In this document: positions 1-8,131 of the stretch, piece after piece
How the letters are laid out: every line of letters starts with the position of its first letter
Numbering within the stretch: position 1 is the first letter of the stretch
Source: Pseudomonadota bacterium
GTDB taxonomy: Bacteria > Pseudomonadota > Gammaproteobacteria > Burkholderiales > Rhodocyclaceae
DNA length: 64,000 nucleotides
Reading direction: 5' to 3'
Assembly (NCBI GenBank): GCA_026399515.1
Contig: JAPLQT010000130.1
Location: forward strand, 1 to 64,000
Translations under genes and position numbers: made by a program
Notes under the pieces: generated by a model
Databases searched by the model: none
The model's input: only the letters and a program-made list of their open reading frames with translations
What the model was told of the DNA's origin: nothing

Positions 1-663
1 AAACAATCCGGTTTCACCCTGATCGAAATTGCCATTGTACTGGTCATCATCGGCCTACTGCTGGGCGGCGTGCTGAAAGGCCAGGAACTGATCAACAGCG
101 CCAAGGTCAAGAACTTCGCCCAGGACTTCAAGAGCATCCCGCTCTTCATCTACGGCTATCAGGATAAGTACAAAGCCCTGCCCGGCGATGATCCCAACTA
201 TGCCACTCATTTGGCCAGCGCCATTACGTCATCAGGGAACGCCGCCTTGGCGCCCACTGCCGGAACCTTGGGCAATGGCACGCTGAACGGCAATTACAAC
301 TCCGTCACCGGTACCGACGAAACGGTCGCCTTCTGGCAGCAAGTCCGCCTGGCGGGTCTGGCAGCCGGTTCCACCGACTTCACCACCTCCATCGCCGCGG
401 CGGTTCCGGTGAATGCGGACGGCGGCAGGATAGGCATCCAGTCCACGGCACCGATCACCGGCATGACAGGTTCCTACTTCGTCTGTTCCGAGGGCGTGCA
501 GGGGAAATTCGCCGTGCAACTCGACACCACCATGGATGACGGCAATACCGCCGCCGGCTCAATGCGGGTCGCTACCGGTCCTTATACCGGTACCGCGCTG
601 GCGGCAGTCGCCACCGCAGCCATCGTCGACGGCCAGACTTACATCGTCTGTCTCGCCTTCTGA
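1..663 (+). CDS. Prepilin-like protein, 5' end cut off by the window
   Basis: The frame enters from the left edge, so the first residues are missing. The visible start is the end of a type III (prepilin) leader: a Gly followed by FTLIE with Glu at +5, then about 22 hydrophobic residues. In this family a PilD-type peptidase cuts before the Phe and methylates it, and the hydrophobic helix builds the filament core. About 220 residues are visible; the remainder is rich in Gly, Ala, Thr and Asp. Two Cys, one in YFVC and one in YIVC three residues from the end, could form a C-terminal disulfide loop. Leader and length fit a minor pilin or type II secretion pseudopilin; the sequence does not decide which. 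It ends just ahead of a bidirectional terminator. Confidence 0.85.
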   Translation, partial: KQSGFTLIEIAIVLVIIGLLLGGVLKGQELINSAKVKNFAQDFKSIPLFIYGYQDKYKALPGDDPNYATHLASAITSSGNAALAPTAGTLGNGTLNGNYNSVTGTDETVAFWQQVRLAGLAAGSTDFTTSIAAAVPVNADGGRIGIQSTAPITGMTGSYFVCSEGVQGKFAVQLDTTMDDGNTAAGSMRVATGPYTGTALAAVATAAIVDGQTYIVCLAF

Positions 664-684
664 TTTAGGGTCGTAGTGCCTCGC

Positions 685-712
685 AAAAAACCCGCCATCA
701 GGCGGGTTTTTT
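685..712. terminator. Bidirectional rho-independent terminator
   Basis: Perfect 6-bp G/C stem CCCGCC/GGCGGG with an ATCA loop, flanked by A6 on the left and T6 on the right, so it works in both directions. It separates the pilin-like gene from the convergent antiporter gene. The antiporter stop codon (TCA on this strand, 698-700) is in the loop, so its last codons are one arm of the hairpin. Confidence 0.9.
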
Positions 713-2689
713 GATTCTATCGCCGCGCAGCATTTTTTCCTCCGCCGCAGCCACCGCCGCCGGCACGCCTAGTATCACCACCACGTCCCCCGCTTCCATG
801 ACGGTTTGCGGGTCGGGTTCGATAGACCGGATGCCACGTCGCCGGATTGCCGAAACCGTCGCCCCCACTTTGTCCAGCGCCAGATCACCGAGAGTCCGGC
901 CGATGGCGTAAGCGCCTTCGGTGAGTATGACCGAATGAAGACGTGGTTGCTGGGCATCGGACAGGTGGTCGCCGACATCCGATGCGCCGTGAAAGAATCC
1001 GCGCAGCAGCACGTAATGTTGTTCCCGAATCTCCCGCAAGCGCTTGATCACCCGATGCATCGGCACTCCGAGCAGAGCCAGCGCGTGGGTCGCCAGCATG
1101 ACGCTGGACTCGAGCGCTTCCGGCACCACTTCGGCGGCGCCGGCAGCCTCGAAGCGCGCGATGTCGGCATCCTCCGCAGCGCGCACGACCACGGGCAACC
1201 CGGGCCGCAGTTCCCGTGCGTGGTGTAGCACGCGCAACGCAAGTTGCGGATCGTTGGAAGTCACCACCACTACGTCGGCGCGCTGGATACCGGCGGCGAT
1301 CAGGGTCTCGCGCCGCGCCGCGTCACCGAACACCACCGTGTCCCCGGCTGCCGCCGCCTCGCCGACGCGCTCCGGATCGAGATCCAGGGCGACGTAGGAG
1401 ATGCCTTCCTTTTCCAGGAAGCGCGCCAGATGCTGGCCGGTGCGGCCATAACCGCACAAGATGGCGTGCTTGTCGCTGCTGATGGTGCGCGCGGCAATCT
1501 GCGTAAGCACCATGGAACGCAGCAGCCATTCGGAGGCAACGAAGCGCAGCACGATCCGGTCGCTGAAATGAATCAGCAACGGCGCCAGCAACAACGACAG
1601 GACCAGCGCCGCCAGCACCGCCTGGGTGATCGATGGGGCAACCAGACGCTGTTCCATGATCTCCGCCAGCAAGACGAAACCGAACTCGCCGCCGGCACAT
1701 AGCCACAACCCTGTGCGCAAGGCCTCACCAGGGGCGCCGCCGAACAGGCGCGACAAGCCGGCGGCAATCGCCAGTTTCACCGCGAGCAGGCCGAACAGCA
1801 CGCCGGCGACCAGCAGGAAATGGCTGGCAATCAGGCCCGGGTCAAGATACATGCCGATGGTAATGAAAAACAATCCCAGCAAGACATCGCGAAACGGCTT
1901 GATATCTTCTTCGACCTCGAAACGGTATTCCGTCTCCGAGATCAGCATGCCGGCGACAAATGCACCCAGGGCCAGCGACAGACCGGCCAATTCCGTCAGG
2001 TAGGAAAGCCCCAGGGTGATCAGCAGCACATTGAGCATGAACAGTTCGGACGACTTGCGCCGGGCAACGATGGTGAACCAGGTACGCATCAAGCGCTGGC
2101 CGAAAAACAGCACGATGGAGACCACCACCACGCCCTTGAGCAGGGCGGCGAACAGCGTACTCGGCAGCGAATCGGCGGCACCGGCCAGGGCCGGCAACAA
2201 GATCAGCAAGGGAACTACGGCGATATCCTGGAATAGCAGCACGCCCATAATCTGGCGGCCATGTGTCGAATCCAGTTCCATGCGTTCCGCCAGCAGTTTG
2301 CTCGCCACCGCCGTGGAGGACATCGCCAGCGCACCGCCCAGAGCCAGCGCACCCTGCCACGACAGCCCAGCCAGCCAGGCCAGTAGCAGGATCACGACAC
2401 TGGTCAACAATACCTGGGCGACCCCCAGGCCGAAGACGATACGCTTCATGCTGAACAAGCGCGGCAGCGAAAATTCCAGACCGATGGTAAACATCAGGAA
2501 TACCACCCCGAATTCCGCCAGGTGGCGAGTCCCCTCCGATTCAGGCATCAGCTTCAGGGCATGCGGCCCGATGGCCGCGCCGACCAGCAGGTAGGCAAGC
2601 ACCGGCGGCAGATTCAGGGCGCGGAACAGCGCCACCACCATCACCGAAGTAACCAGGAGCAGCAGCACGAGTTGCAGGGTGGTGCTCAT
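698..2689 (-). CDS. CPA2 family cation:proton antiporter with RCK domains (KefB/YbaL-like)
   Basis: 663 residues. The N-terminal half is an almost continuous run of about 12-13 membrane segments typical of CPA2 antiporters (FTIGLEFSLP and the SSTAVASKLL region are family hallmarks). A Rossmann-type RCK/TrkA-N domain starts near residue 408 with GYGRTG, and a TrkA-C domain fills roughly 575-655. Proteins of this class exchange K+ or Na+ for protons across the inner membrane, gated by nucleotide or thiol ligands. The ATG at 2689 was chosen because upstream in-frame sequence is antisense to kdsD and has no antiporter character. It is divergent from kdsD across about 70 bp. KefB, KefC and YbaL cannot be told apart here. 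Confidence 0.9.
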   Translation of the reverse strand: MSTTLQLVLLLLVTSVMVVALFRALNLPPVLAYLLVGAAIGPHALKLMPESEGTRHLAEFGVVFLMFTIGLEFSLPRLFSMKRIVFGLGVAQVLLTSVVILLLAWLAGLSWQGALALGGALAMSSTAVASKLLAERMELDSTHGRQIMGVLLFQDIAVVPLLILLPALAGAADSLPSTLFAALLKGVVVVSIVLFFGQRLMRTWFTIVARRKSSELFMLNVLLITLGLSYLTELAGLSLALGAFVAGMLISETEYRFEVEEDIKPFRDVLLGLFFITIGMYLDPGLIASHFLLVAGVLFGLLAVKLAIAAGLSRLFGGAPGEALRTGLWLCAGGEFGFVLLAEIMEQRLVAPSITQAVLAALVLSLLLAPLLIHFSDRIVLRFVASEWLLRSMVLTQIAARTISSDKHAILCGYGRTGQHLARFLEKEGISYVALDLDPERVGEAAAAGDTVVFGDAARRETLIAAGIQRADVVVVTSNDPQLALRVLHHARELRPGLPVVVRAAEDADIARFEAAGAAEVVPEALESSVMLATHALALLGVPMHRVIKRLREIREQHYVLLRGFFHGASDVGDHLSDAQQPRLHSVILTEGAYAIGRTLGDLALDKVGATVSAIRRRGIRSIEPDPQTVMEAGDVVVILGVPAAVAAAEEKMLRGDRIKKPA

Positions 2690-2722
2690 ATTTAAGGGCG
2701 GGACCGTGGCGAGGATGCGGTT

Positions 2723-2731
2723 TGTTATAAT
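2723..2731 (+). promoter_or_regulatory. Candidate extended -10 promoter for the kdsD-lptA operon
   Basis: TGTTATAAT is an exact extended -10 element (TGnTATAAT) 27 bp ahead of the kdsD ATG. No good -35 is seen at 16-18 bp, as is usual for extended -10 promoters. No ribosome binding site is evident before kdsD. Confidence 0.5.
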
Positions 2732-2758
2732 CACCGCAATCATAACTGCATAGCCTCT

Positions 2759-3757
2759 ATGAGCCAAACTGGCGCATCCGGATTGCCGTCGCGCCCTATC
2801 GAAATGGCGCGGCGCGTGCTGCAAATCGAGGCGGACGCTGTCGCCGCCCTGGGCAAGCGTCTTGACGGCGATTTTGTGCACGCGGTCGAGATGATCCTGG
2901 CATGTCGTGGCCGGGTCATCGTTTGCGGAATCGGCAAGTCCGGCCACATCGGCCGCAAGATTGCCGCAACCCTGGCCAGTACCGGCACGCCCGCCTACTT
3001 TGTCCATGCGGCCGAGGCGGTGCACGGCGACCTCGGCATGATCACGCGCGAAGACGTGCTGATCGCCCTCTCCAATTCCGGCGAGAACGACGAGCTGCTC
3101 ACCATCGTGCCACTGGTCAAGCGCCAGGGCGGCCGGCTGATCGCCATCACCGGCAACCCGGCTTCGTCGCTGGCCCGGGAAGCCGACGTGCACCTGGATG
3201 CCGGGGTAACGGAAGAAGCCTGCCCGCTCAATCTTGCGCCGACCGCCAGCACCACGGCGGCACTGGCCCTGGGCGACGCGCTGGCGGTGGCCTTGCTGGA
3301 TGCACGAGGTTTCAGTCCCGAAGATTTCGCCCGCTCCCACCCCGGCGGCGCGCTCGGCCGCCGGCTGCTGACGCATGTCAGCGATGTGATGCGCCCGGCG
3401 GACCGGGTACCATGCGTGCTGGAAACCACCTCCATCGTCGACGCGCTGGTCGCCATTTCGAGCGGCGGCATGGGCATGGTGGCGGTGCGCGGCGCCGGGA
3501 ATGGCGGAGCGTTGTTGGGCATTTTTACCGATGGCGACCTGCGCCGCGCCATGCAGAAACTCGGCGACCTGCGCGACACCCCCGTCGGCCAGGTCATGAC
3601 GCGTCAACCGCGGACCATAGCACCGGGCCGCCTCGCCGTAGAGGCAGTGCAATTGATGGAGGACCACAAGATCACCCAACTGCTGGTCCTGGATGCCGAT
3701 GGCCGCTTATGCGGCGCCATCAGCATGCACGATCTGTTTCGCGCCAAGGTGGTGTGA
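2759..3757 (+). CDS. kdsD: D-arabinose 5-phosphate isomerase (KpsF/GutQ family)
   Basis: 332 residues, the usual length. It interconverts ribulose 5-phosphate and arabinose 5-phosphate, the first committed step to KDO for LPS. An SIS sugar isomerase domain spans about 45-180, with the phosphate-binding GIGKSGH (57-63), the HGDLG motif (89-93) and LSNSGEND (104-111). A pair of CBS domains occupies about 205-325, starting near VSDVMRP. It is the first gene of a tight operon: its TGA shares one base with the kdsC ATG. The order kdsD-kdsC-lptC-lptA is the conserved proteobacterial LPS cluster, which supports the assignment. Confidence 0.95.
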   Translation: MSQTGASGLPSRPIEMARRVLQIEADAVAALGKRLDGDFVHAVEMILACRGRVIVCGIGKSGHIGRKIAATLASTGTPAYFVHAAEAVHGDLGMITREDVLIALSNSGENDELLTIVPLVKRQGGRLIAITGNPASSLAREADVHLDAGVTEEACPLNLAPTASTTAALALGDALAVALLDARGFSPEDFARSHPGGALGRRLLTHVSDVMRPADRVPCVLETTSIVDALVAISSGGMGMVAVRGAGNGGALLGIFTDGDLRRAMQKLGDLRDTPVGQVMTRQPRTIAPGRLAVEAVQLMEDHKITQLLVLDADGRLCGAISMHDLFRAKVV

Positions 3758-4320
3758 TGTCGACTTCCAGAGCTCATCAACGCGCTCGCCGGATCCGGCT
3801 GATGGCATTCGATGTCGACGGGATCATGACCGACGGCACGCTTTACTTCTCCTCCCAGGGCGACGAGATGAAAGCCTTTAACACTCTCGATGGACATGGC
3901 CTGAAAATGCTCGCCAGTTCCGGCGTCGTCCTGGCGATCATCACCGGCCGCCGCTCGCGCGCCGTCGAATTGCGCGCAGAGAATCTCGGCATCGAGCTTC
4001 TGCTGCAAGGCATCGAGGACAAGCACGCCGCCATGAAGACTCTCCTGGAAAAGCACTCCTTGGACTTCGCCGAAGCCGGTTACATGGGAGACGATGTGGT
4101 CGATCTGCCGCTGCTCCGCGCCTGTGGATTTTCCGCCGGCGTGCCGAGCGCTCATGCACTCGTGCATCAACATGTCGATTACCTGACCCGTGCCGCTGCG
4201 GGAAAAGGCGCGGTACGCGAAGTCTGCGAACTGATCCTCCTCTCCCAGGGCAAGCTTGACGCGGCGCTGGCACCCTATCTCGCGCCTGGTTTGGAACGTC
4301 AGCAGGGCGCTTCGAAGTGA
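3757..4320 (+). CDS. kdsC: 3-deoxy-D-manno-octulosonate 8-phosphate phosphatase
   Basis: 187 residues, a HAD-superfamily phosphatase that removes phosphate from KDO-8-P to give KDO. The nucleophile motif is DVDG (Asp19 and Asp21), followed by MTDGTLYF, typical of the cap-less tetrameric C0 HAD enzymes. ITGRRS is motif II, and GYMGDDVVDLPLL is the metal-binding end motif. The ATG at 3757 overlaps the kdsD stop by one base. The downstream lptC starts in its stop codon (GTGA), so the four genes are translationally coupled. A much longer upstream extension in this frame is antisense or out-of-frame kdsD and is not coding. Confidence 0.95.
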   Translation: MSTSRAHQRARRIRLMAFDVDGIMTDGTLYFSSQGDEMKAFNTLDGHGLKMLASSGVVLAIITGRRSRAVELRAENLGIELLLQGIEDKHAAMKTLLEKHSLDFAEAGYMGDDVVDLPLLRACGFSAGVPSAHALVHQHVDYLTRAAAGKGAVREVCELILLSQGKLDAALAPYLAPGLERQQGASK

Positions 4321-4898
4321 GAATTCAGAGCGCAAACCTACTGCCGCTGATGCTGCTGACTTTACTGGCGGCGCTCACCTTTTGGCTCGAACGCGCCACC
4401 CAGGGCGACAGCGCAGCCAGCAATGGCAAAGGCCGCCACGACCCGGATTTCATTGTCTCCGAACTCAACATGCGTCAATTCAACCTGGACGGCAGCCTCA
4501 AGCATGCCCTGACAGCCAGGAAGATGCTGCATTACACCGACGATGACAGCACCGTCGTCACCGATCCGGCGCTCACCTTTTATGCACACGCGCAACCGAC
4601 CCGTCTTGGCGCGCACCAGGCCAGGGTCAGCCAAGACGGCAAGGAAGTACGCCTGACCGACGACGTACGAATGGTTCGTGATGCCAGCGACGACGGCCCT
4701 GCACTGGTGATGACCACGGCCGAACTCCTGGTCTATCCAGACGATGAAACCGCCAGGTCAACCGTCCCGGTGACCATTACACAAGGACGTAGCGTTATCC
4801 TTGGCACCGGCATAGAAGTCGATAACCGTGTACGCACCTTGAATCTGATGGGCCGGGTACATGGCACGATATACCCGTCCGCCGCAAACACACCATGA
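4317..4898 (+). CDS. lptC: LPS export protein LptC
   Basis: 193 residues with one N-terminal membrane anchor (about 8-26, Leu-rich, ending FWLE) and a periplasmic beta-rich region. In the Lpt machine LptC sits on the LptBFG extractor and passes LPS to LptA. FIVSELNMRQFNLDG and LTARKMLHY match the conserved LptC strand repeats. The start is GTG at 4317, overlapping the kdsC TGA by four bases; the next gene overlaps by four bases (ATGA). No other plausible start is nearby. Confidence 0.92.
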   Translation: MRIQSANLLPLMLLTLLAALTFWLERATQGDSAASNGKGRHDPDFIVSELNMRQFNLDGSLKHALTARKMLHYTDDDSTVVTDPALTFYAHAQPTRLGAHQARVSQDGKEVRLTDDVRMVRDASDDGPALVMTTAELLVYPDDETARSTVPVTITQGRSVILGTGIEVDNRVRTLNLMGRVHGTIYPSAANTP

Positions 4899-5506
4899 AA
4901 CGCATACTGACATTCCTTACTCTTCTCCTGCTGTCGGCTACGCCGGCTTTGGCTGAAAAGGCCGACCGGGAAAAACCCCTGCTGCTCGACGCCGGACTGC
5001 TCACCGTCGATGACGCGAAGAAGATCAGGATCTTCACGGGCGATGTCAAGATTGCACAAGGGAGCTTGATCATTCTTTGTGAAAAGCTCGTCGTCAGCGA
5101 TGACCCCGACGGCCTCCAGAGCGGCGTCGCCACGGGCGGTCCGGGAGGCCTGGCGCATTTCCGGCAAAAGCGCGAAGGTCGGGACGAGTTCATCGAAGGC
5201 GAAGCCGAACGCATCGTCTATGACGGCAAGGCCGAAAAAACCGAATTTTTCCAGCGTGCGCATATCAAGAGCGGGCGAGACGAAGTGCGCGGCCAATATA
5301 TCTCCTACGACGCCAAGAGCGAGAATTACGTGGTCTCCAGCGGCCCCAATGGCAGCAGTGCGGCATCGTCTTCCGACAAGAGCAACCGTGTGCGCGCAGT
5401 GATCCAACCGCGTAAGGGCGATAACCCGGCGGTGCCCACCAAGCCGTCCGGCGAGGCCATCCCGCTTAAACCCGCGGCGCAAATTCTTACGCCTCTTCAG
5501 GAGTAA
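4895..5506 (+). CDS. lptA: LPS transport periplasmic protein LptA
   Basis: 203 residues. A Sec signal peptide (MKR, Leu-rich core, cleavage after TPALA at residue 20) precedes an OstA/LptA beta-jellyroll domain; [14 protein letters not shown] and the later [17 protein letters not shown] strand fit the family. It forms the periplasmic bridge that carries LPS to LptD. The C-terminal 40 residues are Pro, Lys and Ala rich and look disordered. Its stop overlaps the ribosome binding site (AGGAG, 5499-5503) of the next gene, which is not lptB as would be expected. Confidence 0.92.
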   Translation: MKRILTFLTLLLLSATPALAEKADREKPLLLDAGLLTVDDAKKIRIFTGDVKIAQGSLIILCEKLVVSDDPDGLQSGVATGGPGGLAHFRQKREGRDEFIEGEAERIVYDGKAEKTEFFQRAHIKSGRDEVRGQYISYDAKSENYVVSSGPNGSSAASSSDKSNRVRAVIQPRKGDNPAVPTKPSGEAIPLKPAAQILTPLQE

Positions 5507-5514
5507 TCCGCATC

Positions 5515-6300
5515 ATGTCTTATGAAAATATCCTTGCCGAAATTCGTGGCTCGAATAACAACGTCGGCCTCATCACCCTGAATCGCCCCAAAGCCCTCAA
5601 CGCCCTCAACGACGCCCTGATCGACGAAGTCGGCGCGGCGCTGGACAGTTTCGAGGCGAATGAAGCGATCGGCGCCATCGTCATTACGGGCTCCGACAAA
5701 GCCTTCGCCGCGGGAGCCGATATTGCCGCCATGAAGGATTGGGGGCACATGGACGTGTACAAAGCCAATTACATCAGCCGTAACTGGGACCGGGTCGCGC
5801 GTTGCCGCAAGCCGCTCATCGCCGCCGTTGCCGGCTACGCCCTGGGCGGTGGTTGCGAACTGGCGATGATGTGCGATTTCATCCTCGCCGCCGATAATGC
5901 CCAGTTCGGGCAGCCGGAAGTGAAACTGGGCACGCTCCCCGGAGCCGGTGGCACACAGCGATTGCCGCGCGCCATCGGCAAGGCCAAGGCCATGGAAATG
6001 TGCCTCACCTCGCGCATGATGGATGCGGTCGAGGCGGAGAGGATAGGCCTGGTGTCACGCATCCTGCCGCTTGCCAAGCTGCTCGAAGACGCCCTCGCCA
6101 CCGCGGAGAAGATCGCCGGCTATTCGCTGCCGGTGGTGATGATGATCAAGGAGTCGGTCAATCGCGCCTTCGAGTCATCGCTCCAGGAAGGCCTGCTGTT
6201 CGAGCGCCGCAGCTTCCATTCCAGTTTCGGCTTGATCGACCAGAAGGAAGGCATGGCCGCTTTCATCGACAAGCGCAGGGCGGCCTTCAAGAACCTCTGA
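5515..6300 (+). CDS. Enoyl-CoA hydratase (crotonase family)
   Basis: 261 residues, the full length of a short-chain enoyl-CoA hydratase. Both catalytic glutamates are present: Glu115 in GGGCELA and Glu135 in QPEVKLG. The oxyanion-hole residues sit in AAGADI and ALGGGC, and [10 protein letters not shown] is the strongly conserved stretch after the second Glu. The expected reaction is hydration of trans-2-enoyl-CoA to 3-hydroxyacyl-CoA in fatty acid or aromatic degradation. It follows lptA by only 8 bp and probably shares the transcript, taking the place usually held by lptB and rpoN. The exact substrate cannot be read. Confidence 0.93.
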   Translation: MSYENILAEIRGSNNNVGLITLNRPKALNALNDALIDEVGAALDSFEANEAIGAIVITGSDKAFAAGADIAAMKDWGHMDVYKANYISRNWDRVARCRKPLIAAVAGYALGGGCELAMMCDFILAADNAQFGQPEVKLGTLPGAGGTQRLPRAIGKAKAMEMCLTSRMMDAVEAERIGLVSRILPLAKLLEDALATAEKIAGYSLPVVMMIKESVNRAFESSLQEGLLFERRSFHSSFGLIDQKEGMAAFIDKRRAAFKNL

Positions 6301-6319
6301 GGGGTAGCACTTCAGAGCG

Positions 6320-7195
6320 CTATTTCCTCAACGCCAGCGCCACTCCAAAAGCTGCCAGCGCCATGCCCGCCACGGCGGGCGCATCGAGCTGCTCGCCGAA
6401 CATCGCCCAGGCCAGGACAGCCGTGGTCGGCGGGGTCAGGTAAAACAATGCGGAAACCCGTGTCGCCGCGCCGCGTCGTATCAATTGGTGGAGCAATGAA
6501 ATGGCGCCGAGCGACAACACCAGCACCAGCCAACCCAATGCAAAGATGAAACTCCCACTCCAGTTGACATGCATCGTTTCGGAAGTGAGCGCTAACGGCA
6601 GGAAGACCAGGCCGCTCGCGGCAAACTGCACCAACGAGCCGGTCCACAGGTCCATTCGGCCGCAATAGCGCTTCTGGTACAGCGTTCCCGCGGTAATGCT
6701 GACGAGCGCCAATACCGCCAGCAGCAGCCCGGCGACGGAGAGTCCGGCCATCGCCAGCTTGCCCGAAAGCACCAGCGTTACACCGGCAAACCCCAGCAGC
6801 AGCCCCGCCCATTGCTTGGCGCCGACCCGTTCGCCAAGCAACCGCCCGCCGAGCAAGGCCGTCAATAGCGGTTGCATGCCCACGATCAAGGCCACCAATC
6901 CCGCAGGCATGCCACGGTGGATAGCGCTGAATACGCCGCCGAGGTAACCCCCGTGAAGCAACACGCCGGCAATCGCGATATGCGAAATTTGCACACCTCC
7001 TGAAGGCCATGGCCGCCGCAACCCCAATGCCAGCAGGAGCAGGAGGACGCAGACAATCGCAAAGCGCAATAACAGGAAAGTCAGGGGCTCCGCATCCGGC
7101 AAACCGAGCTTGGCGCCTATGAATCCGGTACTCCAGAGCAATACGAACACGCCTGGCGCCGTACGACGGAAGATTTGTTCTCCAGATTCAGACAT
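6320..7195 (-). CDS. EamA/DMT family metabolite exporter
   Basis: 291 residues with about ten hydrophobic segments arranged as two EamA repeats, the standard form of drug/metabolite transporters of the inner membrane. The stretch beginning VFVLLWSTGFIGAKLG is the typical first repeat, and FYLTPPTTAVLAW is a typical late DMT helix. It converges on the enoyl-CoA hydratase with a 19-bp gap and no obvious hairpin. The substrate is unknown; characterised relatives export amino acids or other small metabolites. Confidence 0.88.
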   Translation of the reverse strand: MSESGEQIFRRTAPGVFVLLWSTGFIGAKLGLPDAEPLTFLLLRFAIVCVLLLLLALGLRRPWPSGGVQISHIAIAGVLLHGGYLGGVFSAIHRGMPAGLVALIVGMQPLLTALLGGRLLGERVGAKQWAGLLLGFAGVTLVLSGKLAMAGLSVAGLLLAVLALVSITAGTLYQKRYCGRMDLWTGSLVQFAASGLVFLPLALTSETMHVNWSGSFIFALGWLVLVLSLGAISLLHQLIRRGAATRVSALFYLTPPTTAVLAWAMFGEQLDAPAVAGMALAAFGVALALRK

Positions 7196-7223
7196 AGATC
7201 ACCAGCTCATGTGAAATTTCATC

Positions 7224-7390
7224 GCAGTGCAATAAATAGTCTCTATACTTAGCCGACACTGCATTTATATCTATGATTAATACCATGTTAATTAACAATA
7301 TTTAATTATTAGAAATTATTTGGTGCAATGCACAAAAAAAGCTTGACATTGGTGTTCCCATCCTTATAATTCGAATCATGATGCACTGCA
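7224..7390. promoter_or_regulatory. Cluster of TGCA-rich palindromic sites, candidate PhaR operators
   Basis: Three related sites lie in the AT-rich gap before the phasin gene: GCAGTGCA (7224-7231), the palindrome GTGCA-A-TGCAC (7323-7333) and TGCACTGCA (7382-7390). The first is the reverse complement of the third. The second sits just upstream of the phasin -35 and the third just past the expected transcription start, a classic repressor layout. PhaR regulators of phasin genes bind GC-A/TGC-rich repeats in other bacteria; the link here is inference. The rest of this 294-bp gap is AT-rich with no gene. Confidence 0.4.
7343..7370 (+). promoter_or_regulatory. Consensus sigma-70 promoter of the phasin gene
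   Basis: TTGACA (7343-7348) and TATAAT (7365-7370), both perfect consensus hexamers, 16 bp apart, in an AT-rich setting. The expected start is near 7377, giving a leader of about 110 nt. The gene has a strong ribosome binding site (AAGGAGA, 7477-7483). This predicts very high basal transcription unless repressed, as fits an abundant granule protein. Confidence 0.8.
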
Positions 7391-7489
7391 ACAAGTGGCC
7401 ATGGAGCTGTTCTTGATTTTAGGCAGATTCGGGGCTTGAACTGAAAACTTACTACTGCTTAATTTTGACCAATCCTAAGGAGAACCACC

Positions 7490-8047
7490 ATGTTTACAAC
7501 ACCTGATCAATTCGCCAGCAGCAACAAAGCCAATGTCGAAGCCATCCTGACCCTGGCCAATACCGCTTTTGCCAGCGCCGAGCGCCTTGCCGCCCTGAAC
7601 TTGAACACCGCCCGCGCTATTCTTGAAGACAGCGTCGCTTCCTCCAAGGCTCTGCTGGGCGTCAAGGACATCCAGTCCTTCGTCGCGCTGCAATCCACCC
7701 TGGCCCAGCCGGCCGCGGAAAAGGCCGTCGCCTATTCGCGCAGCATCTATGAAATCGCGACCCAGACCCAGGAAGAAGTTTCCAAGATCGTCGAGTCGCA
7801 GTTCGCCGAAGCCAACAAGAACGTCGCCAGCGCACTCGACAAAGCCGCCAAGAATGCTCCGGCCGGTTCCGATGTTGCCGTCGCCGCCGTCAAGTCCGCC
7901 ATCGCCGCCGCAAACTCGGCATATGACAGCATGACCAAGGCCGCCAAGCAAGTCGCCGAAATCACCGAAGCCAATGTTGCCGCCGCCACCAGCGCCACCG
8001 TCAAGGCTGTCGGTTCCGCCGGCGCCAAGGCCAAGAAAGCTGCCTGA
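7490..8047 (+). CDS. phaP: Phasin, PHA granule-associated protein
   Basis: 185 residues, almost all predicted amphipathic helix, rich in Ala, with no membrane segment or signal peptide. It starts MFTTPDQFA and carries the phasin_2 pattern (ERLAALNLNTAR, LLGVKDIQSFVALQ), and ends in an Ala/Lys-rich tail (AKAKKAA) as in betaproteobacterial PhaP. Phasins coat polyhydroxyalkanoate granules and control their number and size. It is a single-gene unit between a consensus promoter and a strong terminator. No PHA synthase lies in the window. Confidence 0.93.
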   Translation: MFTTPDQFASSNKANVEAILTLANTAFASAERLAALNLNTARAILEDSVASSKALLGVKDIQSFVALQSTLAQPAAEKAVAYSRSIYEIATQTQEEVSKIVESQFAEANKNVASALDKAAKNAPAGSDVAVAAVKSAIAAANSAYDSMTKAAKQVAEITEANVAAATSATVKAVGSAGAKAKKAA

Positions 8048-8099
8048 TCGGTTCAAAGATTATTCGTCTCCTCCTCCAGTCGTCTATGACTGGATTCAA

Positions 8100-8127
8100 C
8101 CCCGGCCTTGTGCCGGGGTCTTTTTTT
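8100..8127 (+). terminator. Rho-independent terminator of phaP
   Basis: A 7-bp stem CCCCGGC/GCCGGGG with a 5-nt loop, followed by TC and T7. Only the plus orientation has the T-tract, so it serves phaP and not the convergent gene. Confidence 0.9.
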
Positions 8128-8131
8128 GGGG

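Noticed and set aside
2690-3679. In-frame upstream extension of the antiporter by 330 codons
   Set aside because: It is antisense to kdsD, whose domains are clear, and the antiporter's own hydrophobic start at 2689 is complete.
2902-3756. Long N-terminal extension of kdsC
   Set aside because: It reads kdsD in the wrong frame with Arg/Pro-rich nonsense composition; the HAD domain starts right after the ATG at 3757.
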